Virus record (IMG/VR): IMGVR_UViG_3300012271_000033
Coordinates: 1-34,636 of that record
Source of the DNA: a virus
DNA length: 34,636 bases
Strand: one strand, 5' to 3'
In this document: positions 6,935 to 13,991 of the stretch, piece by piece
How positions within the stretch are numbered: position 1 is the first letter of the stretch
Layout of the letters: each line of letters starts with the position of its first letter
Position numbers and translations under genes: made by a program
Notes under the pieces: model-generated
What the model saw: only the letters and a program-made list of their open reading frames with translations
What the model was told of the DNA's origin: nothing
Database searches by the model: none

Positions 6935-7413
6935 TGAGCAATCAAACAATAGAACTTTTAGAATTAACAGAGCTTTTAATACTTCTCTTCCTTGCTGCTA
7001 TTGCGCTAGGAGTCACTTTGGTAATCACAAAAATAATTTGTGTGTTAATAAATAATATCTTAGAAAAACACAAAAAAAATAAACTTCTTAATTGTGAAAT
7101 TAACGAAGAAAAAGAGGAGGCTCATTTTGTAGCCTGTGAAATAGATGGAAGGAAAGAAGCTGCAAGGTTTGTTTCTGCTTTAAAAAACCACAAAGATATA
7201 TCATCATTAGACGTTTATACAAATAATGATGAACATTGGGATTATTATTATCAAATCACAGGATTTTATAAATTAAATTATTTTTTGGCTTATGCTTATA
7301 AACCAAAAAACAAAAATATTTCAGCCTTGATAAAGAGTCACGTAACACCTAACGACAAAGAGCTCAAACAATTTTTTAAAACAATAACAAACTTAAAATT
7401 TGAATTATCATGA
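6934..7413 (+). CDS. membrane protein with cytoplasmic domain, 159 aa
   Basis: Residues about 9-42 form a long hydrophobic segment (LTELLILLFLAAIALGV...ICVLINNI), probably one or two membrane passes. A lysine cluster (EKHKKNK) follows, then a soluble domain of about 110 residues rich in aromatic and charged residues. There is no signal-peptide cleavage site, so an inner-membrane anchor facing the cytoplasm is likely. It overlaps the ATPase start by 4 nt (ATGA at 7410), so the two are probably made together. A membrane protein coupled to a RecF/SMC-like ATPase could act at entry, in superinfection exclusion or in replication anchoring; none is shown. Confidence 0.65.
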   Translation: MSNQTIELLELTELLILLFLAAIALGVTLVITKIICVLINNILEKHKKNKLLNCEINEEKEEAHFVACEIDGRKEAARFVSALKNHKDISSLDVYTNNDEHWDYYYQITGFYKLNYFLAYAYKPKNKNISALIKSHVTPNDKELKQFFKTITNLKFELS

Positions 7414-9140
7414 ATAATCACACTAATAAAAAAGAAGCCATGAAAGACCAGTTAAAAAAAGAAGTAAAAATTATCGGATTAAGCGTCAATAAAAGCTTTG
7501 GCGGATTAAAAGCTACTGAGCTAAAATTTAACGAGGATAACAGATTAACAGTCGTAAAAGGAGAGGTTGGAAGCGGAAAAACTACGCTAAACAGAGCATT
7601 ATCTTTGACCACAAAAGGATCTAAAACCTTAGAGGATAATAACCTTTATGGCGAAGTTGATCTAACCGCTCAATTATTGGATGGAGATTATAAAGTTTTT
7701 GTGAATTGCAAAAGCGACCAAAACGGCAAACTAAGTCATAGTATCTACACCATTGATGAGCATGGCAATAAATTAAAAGACGTTGTTATTGATGGGCAAA
7801 AATTAACGCCTGCTAACTATTTAAAAAGCCTTCAAACTTCATTAACCTGGAGGCTGGATGAACTTACTAGCGAAAATCCAGTAACACAGAGGAAGATTTT
7901 ATTAGAATTGTATTCATCGGAGCTGGAAAAAAAGGGAGTTATTTTTGATAAAAACCACCCTAAATTTACCGAAAGCATAATCCATAAAATAGAAGTGGCT
8001 AAAAATGATCGTAATTATGCCGACATGAAGCGAAAAGAAGTTGGCGGAATAGCTGAGGATCTTAAAGCAAAGGGCATAGATTATGAAAACGCAAGAGACT
8101 TAAAGGATGTTATTACGCTGGAGCAGCAAATCAGCACGGCTCAAAGTGATGTGAATTATTTACAACGTAACGCAAAGCAAGTTCATGAAAGCGCCTTAAA
8201 CGAGCTTAAAACAAAGGGTTTAGAAATAAATGCAAAGCTTAAAGATTTTAGGGATAAAATTACTGGTCACAACGCTGTTATTCAAGAGGAGTTAAACCTT
8301 TGGAAACAACATAAAAGAGAAGTATCTGAATATGTAGATAAAATACATGAAACTTTAGAAAGTTTAAAATCCAATAATATTGATGACGTATTGGCTTTAG
8401 TTAATTCTGGATTACCTGTTTATAATGAGCCAGAAAATGAATTCTTAACTCAGTTAGAATTTAATGAAAAAGGTCAATGTACATCACAGCCAGAGGATTT
8501 TAAAGATGAAGAAATAAACCAACTTTTAAAGGCTTACATTTTTTCAAAATCTCAATATTCCGCAAAAGCAAACCAAGAGGATATTATTCCAGATACATCT
8601 AAGCAAGAGGAAAAAATTGCTTACTTAAAAGATAAGTTAAATTCTAATTACTTATGGAATAAGGAAGCTAAATCTATTAATTCATTCCACGATTGGAGAG
8701 AATCAGATCAAGCCGTTAAGGATTTAAAAAATGATTACTATAAGAAATTAACCGGTATAGACACTGGCGTTGATGGATTGCATATTTCATTAGAAAATGC
8801 CGAAAGCGAAAACATATTTTTAATGTATGACGGATCTTATGATACTGAATATTTCCACAACCCAAAAAAGGAATTAAGAAAATTAAGCTCATACAGCGAC
8901 ACTCAAAAACCTTTAATCTGTCTTTTGATACAAAACTACTTACTAAAGCAAAAAGGAAAGTCGATGCCTTACCTATGGATCGACAAGGTGCCTATTGATA
9001 ATAAAACCAGATTGCTACTTAACAGAATGAGCGAGGAACTGGGCTTGTGGTTATTTGTTAGCTGGACTGGCGATTTTGATAAAACTTCTTTAGTTGATGG
9101 CGAATTGCTAATTGAGAATGGAGATGTATTTTTTTCATAA
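7410..9140 (+). CDS. SMC/RecF-like ATPase with coiled coil
   Basis: A 576-aa protein. The N-terminal Walker A is GEVGSGKTT at residues 51-59. Residues about 230-340 are a charged heptad-like coiled coil (LEQQISTAQSDVNYLQRN..., LNELKTKGLEINAKLKDF). The C-terminal lobe has a possible ABC signature (LSSYSDTQKPLICLL) and a Walker-B-like strand, MPYLWIDKVPID, at about 519-529, then LFVSWTGDFD. This is the head, coil, head plan of SMC/RecF/SbcC/RecN ATPases with a short coil. The residue after the Walker B Asp525 is Lys526 where a catalytic Glu is usual, so hydrolysis may be weak or use another residue. No nuclease domain is visible. It is the last gene of the coupled string. A second in-frame ATG at 7440 is an alternative start. 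Confidence 0.75.
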   Translation: MNNHTNKKEAMKDQLKKEVKIIGLSVNKSFGGLKATELKFNEDNRLTVVKGEVGSGKTTLNRALSLTTKGSKTLEDNNLYGEVDLTAQLLDGDYKVFVNCKSDQNGKLSHSIYTIDEHGNKLKDVVIDGQKLTPANYLKSLQTSLTWRLDELTSENPVTQRKILLELYSSELEKKGVIFDKNHPKFTESIIHKIEVAKNDRNYADMKRKEVGGIAEDLKAKGIDYENARDLKDVITLEQQISTAQSDVNYLQRNAKQVHESALNELKTKGLEINAKLKDFRDKITGHNAVIQEELNLWKQHKREVSEYVDKIHETLESLKSNNIDDVLALVNSGLPVYNEPENEFLTQLEFNEKGQCTSQPEDFKDEEINQLLKAYIFSKSQYSAKANQEDIIPDTSKQEEKIAYLKDKLNSNYLWNKEAKSINSFHDWRESDQAVKDLKNDYYKKLTGIDTGVDGLHISLENAESENIFLMYDGSYDTEYFHNPKKELRKLSSYSDTQKPLICLLIQNYLLKQKGKSMPYLWIDKVPIDNKTRLLLNRMSEELGLWLFVSWTGDFDKTSLVDGELLIENGDVFFS

Positions 9141-9238
9141 AATAAATAAAAATTATAAAAGTAAAACAGACTGAGCAAGTTGAATTAGAAAACTATGAAA
9201 TTTGCAAAGGTTTAAAACTAAAATTAAATTTTAAAACT

Positions 9239-9478
9239 ATGTGTAATATAATAGTAATAAACAAAGGCGAAAAAGAAATAGAAACGCCAAGACATTTTTT
9301 AGAGCATTTTGGATTTATGGCAAAGAAAGAAATCTACTATAATAAAATTGAAATAGATAGTTGTTTGTGTCAATGTGATATTGAAAAATCTCTAATTGAA
9401 AACAAAATTCTCTTTAAAAAAGACTGTGGCGACTTTTATGTAGGTATGTTGAATGAAGTTATCGGTGATGACGATTGA
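9239..9478 (+). CDS. hypothetical protein, 79 aa, before attC-like site A
   Basis: The protein starts MCNIIVINKGEKEIETPRHF, has a CLCQCD motif in the middle and an acidic end (VIGDDD). The frame is open upstream for a further 30 codons (back to a stop near 9143) with protein-like content (KVKQTEQVELENYEICKG) but without an ATG, so this ORF may be fused to, or a remnant of, an older gene. It is followed 7 nt later by an attC-like inverted structure. It is the left member of a run of short unknown genes separated by such structures. Confidence 0.55.
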   Translation: MCNIIVINKGEKEIETPRHFLEHFGFMAKKEIYYNKIEIDSCLCQCDIEKSLIENKILFKKDCGDFYVGMLNEVIGDDD

Positions 9479-9485
9479 TAGCCTT

Positions 9486-9582
9486 GCACATAACGTTTGG
9501 CTAAGATTAGTGGCCGTTAATCACTGACCATCAAATTATAACAAGACCTATTGAGGCTATTAACTTTAGCTATTGTTAGGCA
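9486..9582 (+). repeat. attC-like recombination site A
   Basis: The two ends form an imperfect inverted repeat. The left arm has CATAACG (9489-9495) then GGCTAAGATTAGTGGC (9499-9514). The right arm has GCTATTAACTTTAGC (9556-9570), a short spacer, then GTTAGGC (9575-9581). GTTAGGC fits the integron attC right-box consensus GTTRRRY. The two-block arms, unequal spacers and 97-bp length resemble attC architecture. It sits just after one short ORF and 9 nt before the next, as in gene cassettes. No integrase is in the window. Similarity to attC is by structure only. Confidence 0.45.
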
Positions 9583-9591
9583 CTTTTAATT

Positions 9592-9798
9592 ATGAGTAAA
9601 ATATACAAACTTACAGCATTATGCACCATTAGCATACAGACAAATGTAACGGCAAACTCTTTAGAAGAAGCCATAGAGATAGCAAACCAAAGACAAGATA
9701 TAATGCACGAACAATACGAACACCCAGACGAAAACGAGCATTGGTGTGCTGATGAATATGACGGAGTTCCTTTTAATATAGGGTTAAGAGAGGATTAG
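9592..9798 (+). CDS. hypothetical protein, 68 aa (cassette-like)
   Basis: A small acidic protein beginning MSKIYKLTALCTISIQTNVT. The pattern, a strand followed by ANSLEEAIEIANQRQD and a DENEHWCADEYDGVPFN tail, is typical of small alpha/beta proteins in which a strand precedes an AxxLEEAxExA helix. It is bounded on both sides by attC-like structures (A and B) and is therefore a complete cassette-like unit: one ORF plus one recombination-site-like sequence. No function recognised. Confidence 0.6.
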   Translation: MSKIYKLTALCTISIQTNVTANSLEEAIEIANQRQDIMHEQYEHPDENEHWCADEYDGVPFNIGLRED

Positions 9799-9809
9799 GT
9801 TTCAATTGT

Positions 9810-9940
9810 GCTTAACGTCGGCATAAGATTAGTACGGGATAGAAAGCTAAAACCTACTGTATTACTCGGAAATTTATAAAAAGGTAATTAGCTGAAATTT
9901 GACACTAAACCCGTATTAATTTTATGTGGTGTTATAAGCC
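9810..9940 (+). repeat. attC-like recombination site B
   Basis: The left box GCTTAAC (9810-9816) fits RYYYAAC. A stem CATAAGATTAGTACGGG (9822-9838) is complementary to 9910-9926 over 17 positions (15 Watson-Crick and 2 G-T pairs). The right end is GTTATAAGCC (9931-9940). The internal region is about 71 bp. It shares TAAGATTAGT with site A at the same position in the arm. It lies between two short ORFs. The right box departs from strict GTTRRRY. Confidence 0.45.
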
Positions 9941-9955
9941 GTTAATTTAAAAACT

Positions 9956-10150
9956 ATGAACAAAAGATATTTAGCTGTAAGTGCCTTGGATGGTAAAGAT
10001 GAACTTTATTTAGTTTCTAAAACAGCAGAACGAAAATTCACTAAACAGTTTGGGGAATTTGATAGACCTTGGGAAAAACACGAAGAGGCAGTTGATTGGT
10101 TAAGAGAAAATGCAAAATATTTAGGCGTTTGCACTTGCGTAACCCCTTAA
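9956..10150 (+). CDS. hypothetical protein, 64 aa (cassette-like)
   Basis: The protein starts MNKRYLAVSALDGKDELYLV and continues with a basic helix and HEEAVDWLRENAKYLG, then ends GVCTCVTP. It fits a small alpha/beta fold. It begins 15 nt after the right box of attC-like site B and ends 2 nt before what looks like the left half of a third site. It thus forms a second cassette-like unit. No family recognised. Confidence 0.6.
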   Translation: MNKRYLAVSALDGKDELYLVSKTAERKFTKQFGEFDRPWEKHEEAVDWLRENAKYLGVCTCVTP

Positions 10151-10152
10151 TT

Positions 10153-10180
10153 GGCTATAACACCTGCATAACATCATTGC
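10153..10180 (+). repeat. attC-like site C, left half only
   Basis: GGCTATAACACCTGCATAA (10153-10171) closely matches the reverse complement of the right arm of site B (GGCTTATAACACCACATAA). No partner arm or GTTRRRY box follows before the helicase start at 10221. It looks like a truncated last site, as if the cassette run had been joined to phage sequence by a deletion or illegitimate event. Confidence 0.35.
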
Positions 10181-10220
10181 TGATATATCACATAAAAAAT
10201 TAAAAACTAAGAAAAAAATA

Positions 10221-11842
10221 ATGAGCAAAATAATATTAAGAGATTACCAGTTGTCCGTTGTAAATGAAACTAGGCAAAGATTAAAAGACGGGTTTATGCA
10301 TTTAATCGTTCAGCTTCCTACAGGTGGAGGTAAGACAATAATCTTTTCATACATAGCTCAAAACGCCATCCCTAAAGGTAAAAAGTCCTTATCTTAACTG
10401 ATAGGGATGAGCTTCTAAAACAGGCTGGCGGAACGCTTCAAGATTTCAACATTAACCCATATTTCATAAAAGCGGGCGCCAAAATAATTGACCATAGAAA
10501 AAGCTGTTTTATCGCCATGTCTCAAACGTTACGAAAGCGAATTGATAAACCAGACTGGCGAAAATGGATCTTAGATGAGATTGATATTGTAATCATTGAT
10601 GAGGCACACATTCAAGAGTTTAATTATATTTTTGAAAGTGGTTTGTTAGATAAAAAAATGGTTCTAGGATTTACGGCCACGCCTTCAAGAAGCGGCAAGA
10701 TGAGGCAACTAGGATTAGATTATGAACGAATGGTTCGTGGTCCACAAGTCAAAGAATTAGTTTCTAAGGGCTTTTTGGTTAATTGTGATACTTACGATTG
10801 TGGCTCTCCGAGTCTTGATGAGGTCAGCGTTAATTCGCAAACCAATGATTACAATTATACGGCCATGGCTAAACAATTTGATAAGCCTAATTTATATGCT
10901 GGATTGATTAAAAATTATGAGAAATATACGCCAAATCAAAAGATGCTCGTTTTTTGTTGCAATGTAGATCACGCAATTAAGACCGCTATTGAGTTTTCTA
11001 AAAAAGGCTATCCCGTTAAATTTGTAAGCAGTAGCCGGGCGAAACCAAAGCAACCAGAAAACGGATGTACCGAGGGGAAAATTCAGAGGTATAAAGAAAG
11101 CGTGAAAGCTTATGACTTTTATAAGGAAAATTATGAGCAATTTAGCGGCGGACGTAAATCAGTTTTAAAGTGGTTCAAAGAAACCAAAGGCGCTATTCTT
11201 GTAAATGTAGATATGCTCACAAAGGGATTTGATGAGCCGTCTATCGAGGTAGTGGCATTAAACAGAGCCACCAAATCAATGACTTTATATTTGCAAATGA
11301 TAGGCCGTGGATCGCGTACTTTTAAGGATAAATTAAATTTTACTTTGTTTGATTTTGGCGGAAACGCCAAACGGCTAGGCTCTTATGAGGGAAACAGAGA
11401 ATGGGCACTTTGGCATGAAGAGAAGAAAGGCGGCAGTGGTGTGCCACCATTAAAAGAATGCAGTTTGACTAATAAAGGAAAGCCTATCACAGGATCTGGC
11501 GAAATTAAAAAGGGATGTAAAAGATTAATCATTGCTTCTGTTAGTTTATGCCCTTTTTGCGGGTTTAAATATCCAGAAGCGGATCCAGCCAAAGAAATCG
11601 ATCTTCAATTGGCTGAAATAAAGGACGCGAATGGAGTCAGCATAAAGGTAAAGAGCTTTAAATTAATGAATCATTATGAGCTAAAGACCTATCGACAAAT
11701 TAAAGAGCATACAAGCGCATGGCTTTGGCGTCAACTATGGTTAAGAGGCGGTGAAAAGGAGCTTAGGGATTTTGCCAACTATGACCATTGGAGTAGTGGC
11801 ACAACTCAAAGAGCTATAGGATTTTGCAGAGGTAAATTTTAA
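10221..11842 (+). pseudogene. RadD-like SF2 DNA helicase, split by a -1 frameshift
   Basis: From ATG 10221 the first frame gives Walker A PTGGGKT (residues 33-39) and stops at TAA 10395-10397 after 58 codons. The rest continues in the -1 frame: VLILTDRDELLKQ, DEAH (restored residues 127-130), GFTATPSR, TKGFDEPSIEVV, QMIGRGSR, then a cysteine pair in LCPFCGFKYP. One added A in the AAAAA run at 10380-10384 restores a 540-aa RadD/YejH-like helicase. Causes could be a sequencing or assembly error, a real inactivating mutation, or -1 slippage at AAA AAG. Starting at ATG 10517 would lose Walker A and give a dead enzyme. In context it would unwind DNA for the annealase/exonuclease/SSB set. The attC-like cassettes lie directly upstream. 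Confidence 0.8.
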
Positions 11843-11877
11843 TTTAAAAACTAAAAAATGGCATTAATAAATTAATT

Positions 11878-11952
11878 ATGAAAGTTTCAATAATTGTAAT
11901 AATTATAGTAATGATAGCAGGATTTATATTTGGTAAATATTATTATTCTTAA
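11878..11952 (+). CDS. 24-aa single-pass membrane microprotein
   Basis: The ORF runs from ATG 11878 to TAA 11950-11952. Residues 3-18 are almost wholly hydrophobic (VSIIVIIIVMIAGFIF), then GKYYYS. It is one transmembrane helix with a short positive and aromatic tail. It lies 35 nt after the helicase stop and ends 3 nt before the conserved element of promoter P4. It could be a membrane microprotein or a chance ORF; the clean TM helix supports a real gene. Confidence 0.4.
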   Translation: MKVSIIVIIIVMIAGFIFGKYYYS

Positions 11953-11955
11953 AGT

Positions 11956-11999
11956 TTTGTTAACTATGGTTTTTAAAGCTTATAAGTATCTTATATTTG
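11956..11999 (+). promoter_or_regulatory. early promoter P4 (TTTGTTAA-N28-TATATTTG)
   Basis: TTTGTTAA is at 11956-11963 and TATATTTG at 11992-11999, 28 bp apart, with GTTTTTAAAGC in the middle. The leader GTACAAGCAATAAAGCTAAA matches P3 exactly, so the two promoter-leader units are recent duplicates or are under strong constraint. Confidence 0.77.
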
Positions 12000-12032
12000 T
12001 ACAAGCAATAAAGCTAAACTAAAATTTTAATC

Positions 12033-12251
12033 ATGAAAATTACAATTAAAAAAGTAGAGCAAGTAATTAATCCAAAAATTCAAAACTTAAAAACAGATTC
12101 AGAAATATATGAAGCAATTTACAGCACGTTTCAAATATTAGATCAAAAAATTGACTATAATTCAAAATTCGGAAAATCAACTCTCTTTTTTTCAGATGCA
12201 AATTGGAGAGAAATTTCAAAAGATATAGCCAATACAATAAACGCTAAATAA
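12033..12251 (+). CDS. hypothetical protein, 72 aa (promoter module 3)
   Basis: The protein starts MKITIKKVEQVINPKIQNLK and continues as helical segments with many Ser, Asn and Lys residues, ending DIANTINAK. It is first after promoter P4 and followed by a GGGG/CCCC hairpin 7 nt past its stop. It takes the module position held by unrelated small proteins at 2870, 6104 and 24359. No family recognised. Confidence 0.6.
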   Translation: MKITIKKVEQVINPKIQNLKTDSEIYEAIYSTFQILDQKIDYNSKFGKSTLFFSDANWREISKDIANTINAK

Positions 12252-12258
12252 AATAAAC

Positions 12259-12274
12259 GGGGTTTAAAAGCCCC
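12259..12274 (+). promoter_or_regulatory. leader stem-loop before the 12290 gene
   Basis: GGGG (12259-12262) pairs with CCCC (12271-12274) around TTTAAAAG, and flanking AAA/TTT can extend the stem past a bulged C. It ends 15 nt before ATG 12290. The element AACGGGGTTTAAAAGCCCC is the clearest early form of the recurring leader hairpin. Confidence 0.62.
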
Positions 12275-12289
12275 TTTAAAACAAACATT

Positions 12290-12460
12290 ATGAAAACATT
12301 TGAACTTACAATATTTAAAGGAAACGAAAGAAAACAGACAAAGACAGTAAACGCAAGTAGTCAAGAGGATTTAAAAGCTCAAAGGAATGCGTTCTGGATG
12401 GAGTCTCCTTATAATAAATCTTTGCCCCAAAACTGGATGGGAACAAGAAGAATAAGATAA
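12290..12460 (+). CDS. 56-aa small protein
   Basis: The ORF runs from ATG 12290 to TAA 12458-12460, starting MKTFELTIFKGNERKQTKTV. A strand, SSQEDLKAQRNAFW helix and WMGTRRIR end make a small basic alpha/beta protein. It follows the leader hairpin by 15 nt and precedes the 12483 gene by 22 nt. No family recognised. Confidence 0.5.
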   Translation: MKTFELTIFKGNERKQTKTVNASSQEDLKAQRNAFWMESPYNKSLPQNWMGTRRIR

Positions 12461-12482
12461 AGTAATATTAAAAAAAAACATT

Positions 12483-12782
12483 ATGAAAACTGCAACAAAA
12501 AAAATAGTATTGACCGCAACAGGAGCAAAGAACAAAAGAGTCTTAAACGCATTAGAGAACTGCCGTTTTTCTTTTTCAACTAGAAGGATATACACAGGGT
12601 ATTACCTAGGAAGCGGTAGATACACAACGCGCCACACGGCAGCACCTACGTTAATATCATTACTAGAAACACAAGGGTATAAGTTCACGGAGGGAAATGT
12701 TAGTCCCCAGGGCGGCGCGTCTGGCGAGTACATTGAAGTATCAAGGGTAGCATTTAAATTTATAGAAGGGCTTAGAAAATGA
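12483..12782 (+). CDS. hypothetical basic protein, 99 aa
   Basis: The protein starts MKTATKKIVLTATGAKNKRV and is rich in Arg, Thr and Tyr (FSTRRIYTGYYLGSGRYTTRHT). The centre contains GNVSPQGGASGEYIEVS. Its net positive charge and glycine turns suggest nucleic-acid contact (inference). Its stop overlaps the next start by ATGA at 12779-12782, so it is translationally coupled to the zinc-ribbon protein. No family recognised. Confidence 0.6.
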   Translation: MKTATKKIVLTATGAKNKRVLNALENCRFSFSTRRIYTGYYLGSGRYTTRHTAAPTLISLLETQGYKFTEGNVSPQGGASGEYIEVSRVAFKFIEGLRK

Positions 12783-13501
12783 AAACCTGCAAAGACTGCC
12801 ACAAAGAAAAACCTTTTGAGGACTTCCCTAAAGATGGGGTAACGGCTCAGGGCGTTCAAAAATATAGAGCTAATTGTAGAAATTGTCATAGCATTTATAA
12901 GAGCAAAAACTATAAGTCTAGCAAAAAAAGAGCCGAAAAACGCGGCGTTGTGCTAAGGAGAAATGAAATAAAAAACATAACATTTAGTAAAGAATGCCAT
13001 GAGATAAAACAGGTCGTGCAATTTGTTACTAAGATAAAAAACATTGAAGACTTTAACCGGACAACTATTAACGTTTTAGCAAGGGCAGCCTATTACCGCC
13101 TTTGCTTGCAAATGATACCTAACATAACTAAGATAGCTACGGCGCACTCAATCGGATATGACAATGCAAGCCTGCACCACTCTTTAAAAGTGTACGAAAA
13201 TAATAGCGAAGTAAAAATTATCTTTGACGCGTGCTTTAATATACTGGAAAAAAATCTATATAAGGTAAAAGCAGCTGCACTGGATGTTGAATTAGATAAG
13301 GCTAAGCGCATGGTCGAGGTGTTACAGGCAAAAATATCTCAAGACAAAACGTCAATAGTCCTTGCATCATACATCGTGGAAGAGCTGGCAGGACTAACGG
13401 AATCACAAAAAGAAGGATTTAAATTTAGATTTGATAGCTACATAAAATTATGCAAAGCATCAAATAAACAGAACGGCTACTTCACAGCCAAGGGATTATG
13501 A
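12779..13501 (+). CDS. zinc-ribbon protein with DnaA-domain-IV-like helix-turn-helix
   Basis: A 240-aa protein. Residues 1-45 carry a treble-clef-like ribbon, Cys4-x2-Cys7 ... Cys33-x2-Cys36, followed by a very basic stretch (KSKNYKSSKKRAEKRG), as in the N-terminal parts of many phage HNH-type proteins, but no HNH active site follows. Residues about 101-141 (ARAAYYRLCLQMIPNITKIA..., HSLKVYENN) resemble the DnaA domain IV pattern, where a helix precedes a G..(H/N)..(V/L)HH/HA turn that reads DNA. The rest is a coiled helix (ELDKAKRMVEVLQAKI). It could be a transcription switch or origin-binding factor. It is ATGA-coupled to genes on both sides. The family assignment is tentative. Confidence 0.5.
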   Translation: MKTCKDCHKEKPFEDFPKDGVTAQGVQKYRANCRNCHSIYKSKNYKSSKKRAEKRGVVLRRNEIKNITFSKECHEIKQVVQFVTKIKNIEDFNRTTINVLARAAYYRLCLQMIPNITKIATAHSIGYDNASLHHSLKVYENNSEVKIIFDACFNILEKNLYKVKAAALDVELDKAKRMVEVLQAKISQDKTSIVLASYIVEELAGLTESQKEGFKFRFDSYIKLCKASNKQNGYFTAKGL

Positions 13502-13899
13502 AAACAAACGAAGAAGTAAAGGAGCATTTTAAAAACGCAAAAGAAGTTAAGTGTTTGTCAGATGGTAATGTGTATGACATTACTAAAGAAGGTGCTAAAC
13601 AGATTCATCAGCCTTTAAGCCAAGAATGCTGGATATGTTCATTCAAAACAAATGTAAAGCTTTCTAATAAAGAAGGTGACTACGCTGAGATCATTAGCAC
13701 TAAAGATCATATACAGGAATATAATAAATCCCTTAAAAAGCTTAATGTGTATGAATGGAAGTGGATTTGTAGTGAAGATGGTGAGTTGTTTGTTTTAGTA
13801 GATTACTACACTAGCAAAAAAGATTTTGTTAAACAAACTCATATAAGTCTCAAAATAATATCTAAAATAAAAAGTACTAAACGAATTAAAAGCAACTAA
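13498..13899 (+). CDS. hypothetical protein, 133 aa
   Basis: The protein starts MKTNEEVKEHFKNAKEVKCL. It has strand-rich halves with aromatic clusters (ECWICSFKTNVKL, YEWKWICSEDGELFVLVDYY), suggesting a beta-sandwich-like small fold, and a basic C-terminus (KIKSTKRIKSN). The start overlaps the previous stop (ATGA at 13498-13501). It is the last plus-strand gene of the early region and is followed 59 nt later by the shared terminator. No family recognised. Confidence 0.6.
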   Translation: MKTNEEVKEHFKNAKEVKCLSDGNVYDITKEGAKQIHQPLSQECWICSFKTNVKLSNKEGDYAEIISTKDHIQEYNKSLKKLNVYEWKWICSEDGELFVLVDYYTSKKDFVKQTHISLKIISKIKSTKRIKSN

Positions 13900-13957
13900 T
13901 TAGACTATATTTGTTGCGCTTCTTATATTTTCATGATTATTTTTTTTAGGTTACTGC

Positions 13958-13991
13958 AAAAACCCCTTAAATTAACTTTTAAGGGGTTTTT
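13958..13991. terminator. bidirectional terminator between convergent early and late units
   Basis: AAAAACCCCTTAAA (13958-13971) is perfectly complementary to 13978-13991 (TTTAAGGGGTTTTT), with a 6-nt loop. Each strand ends in five T's, so it can terminate both the plus-strand early transcripts and the minus-strand late operon. The stop codon of the minus-strand spike gene lies inside the stem. Confidence 0.85.

Noticed and set aside
9486-9940. CRISPR array
   Set aside because: The repeated parts are two inverted structures of different length around ORFs, not short direct repeats with spacers.
10517-11842. Independent 441-aa helicase starting at 10517
   Set aside because: The protein would lack Walker A, while conserved helicase sequence runs on upstream in the same frame to the A-run at 10380, so it is the rear part of a frameshifted gene.
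13906-13913. A TATATTTG box after the last early gene, possibly a seventh promoter
   Set aside because: No TTTGTTAA 28 bp upstream and no -33 TTTG; it would only transcribe about 70 nt into the terminator. A small RNA is not excluded but nothing supports it.
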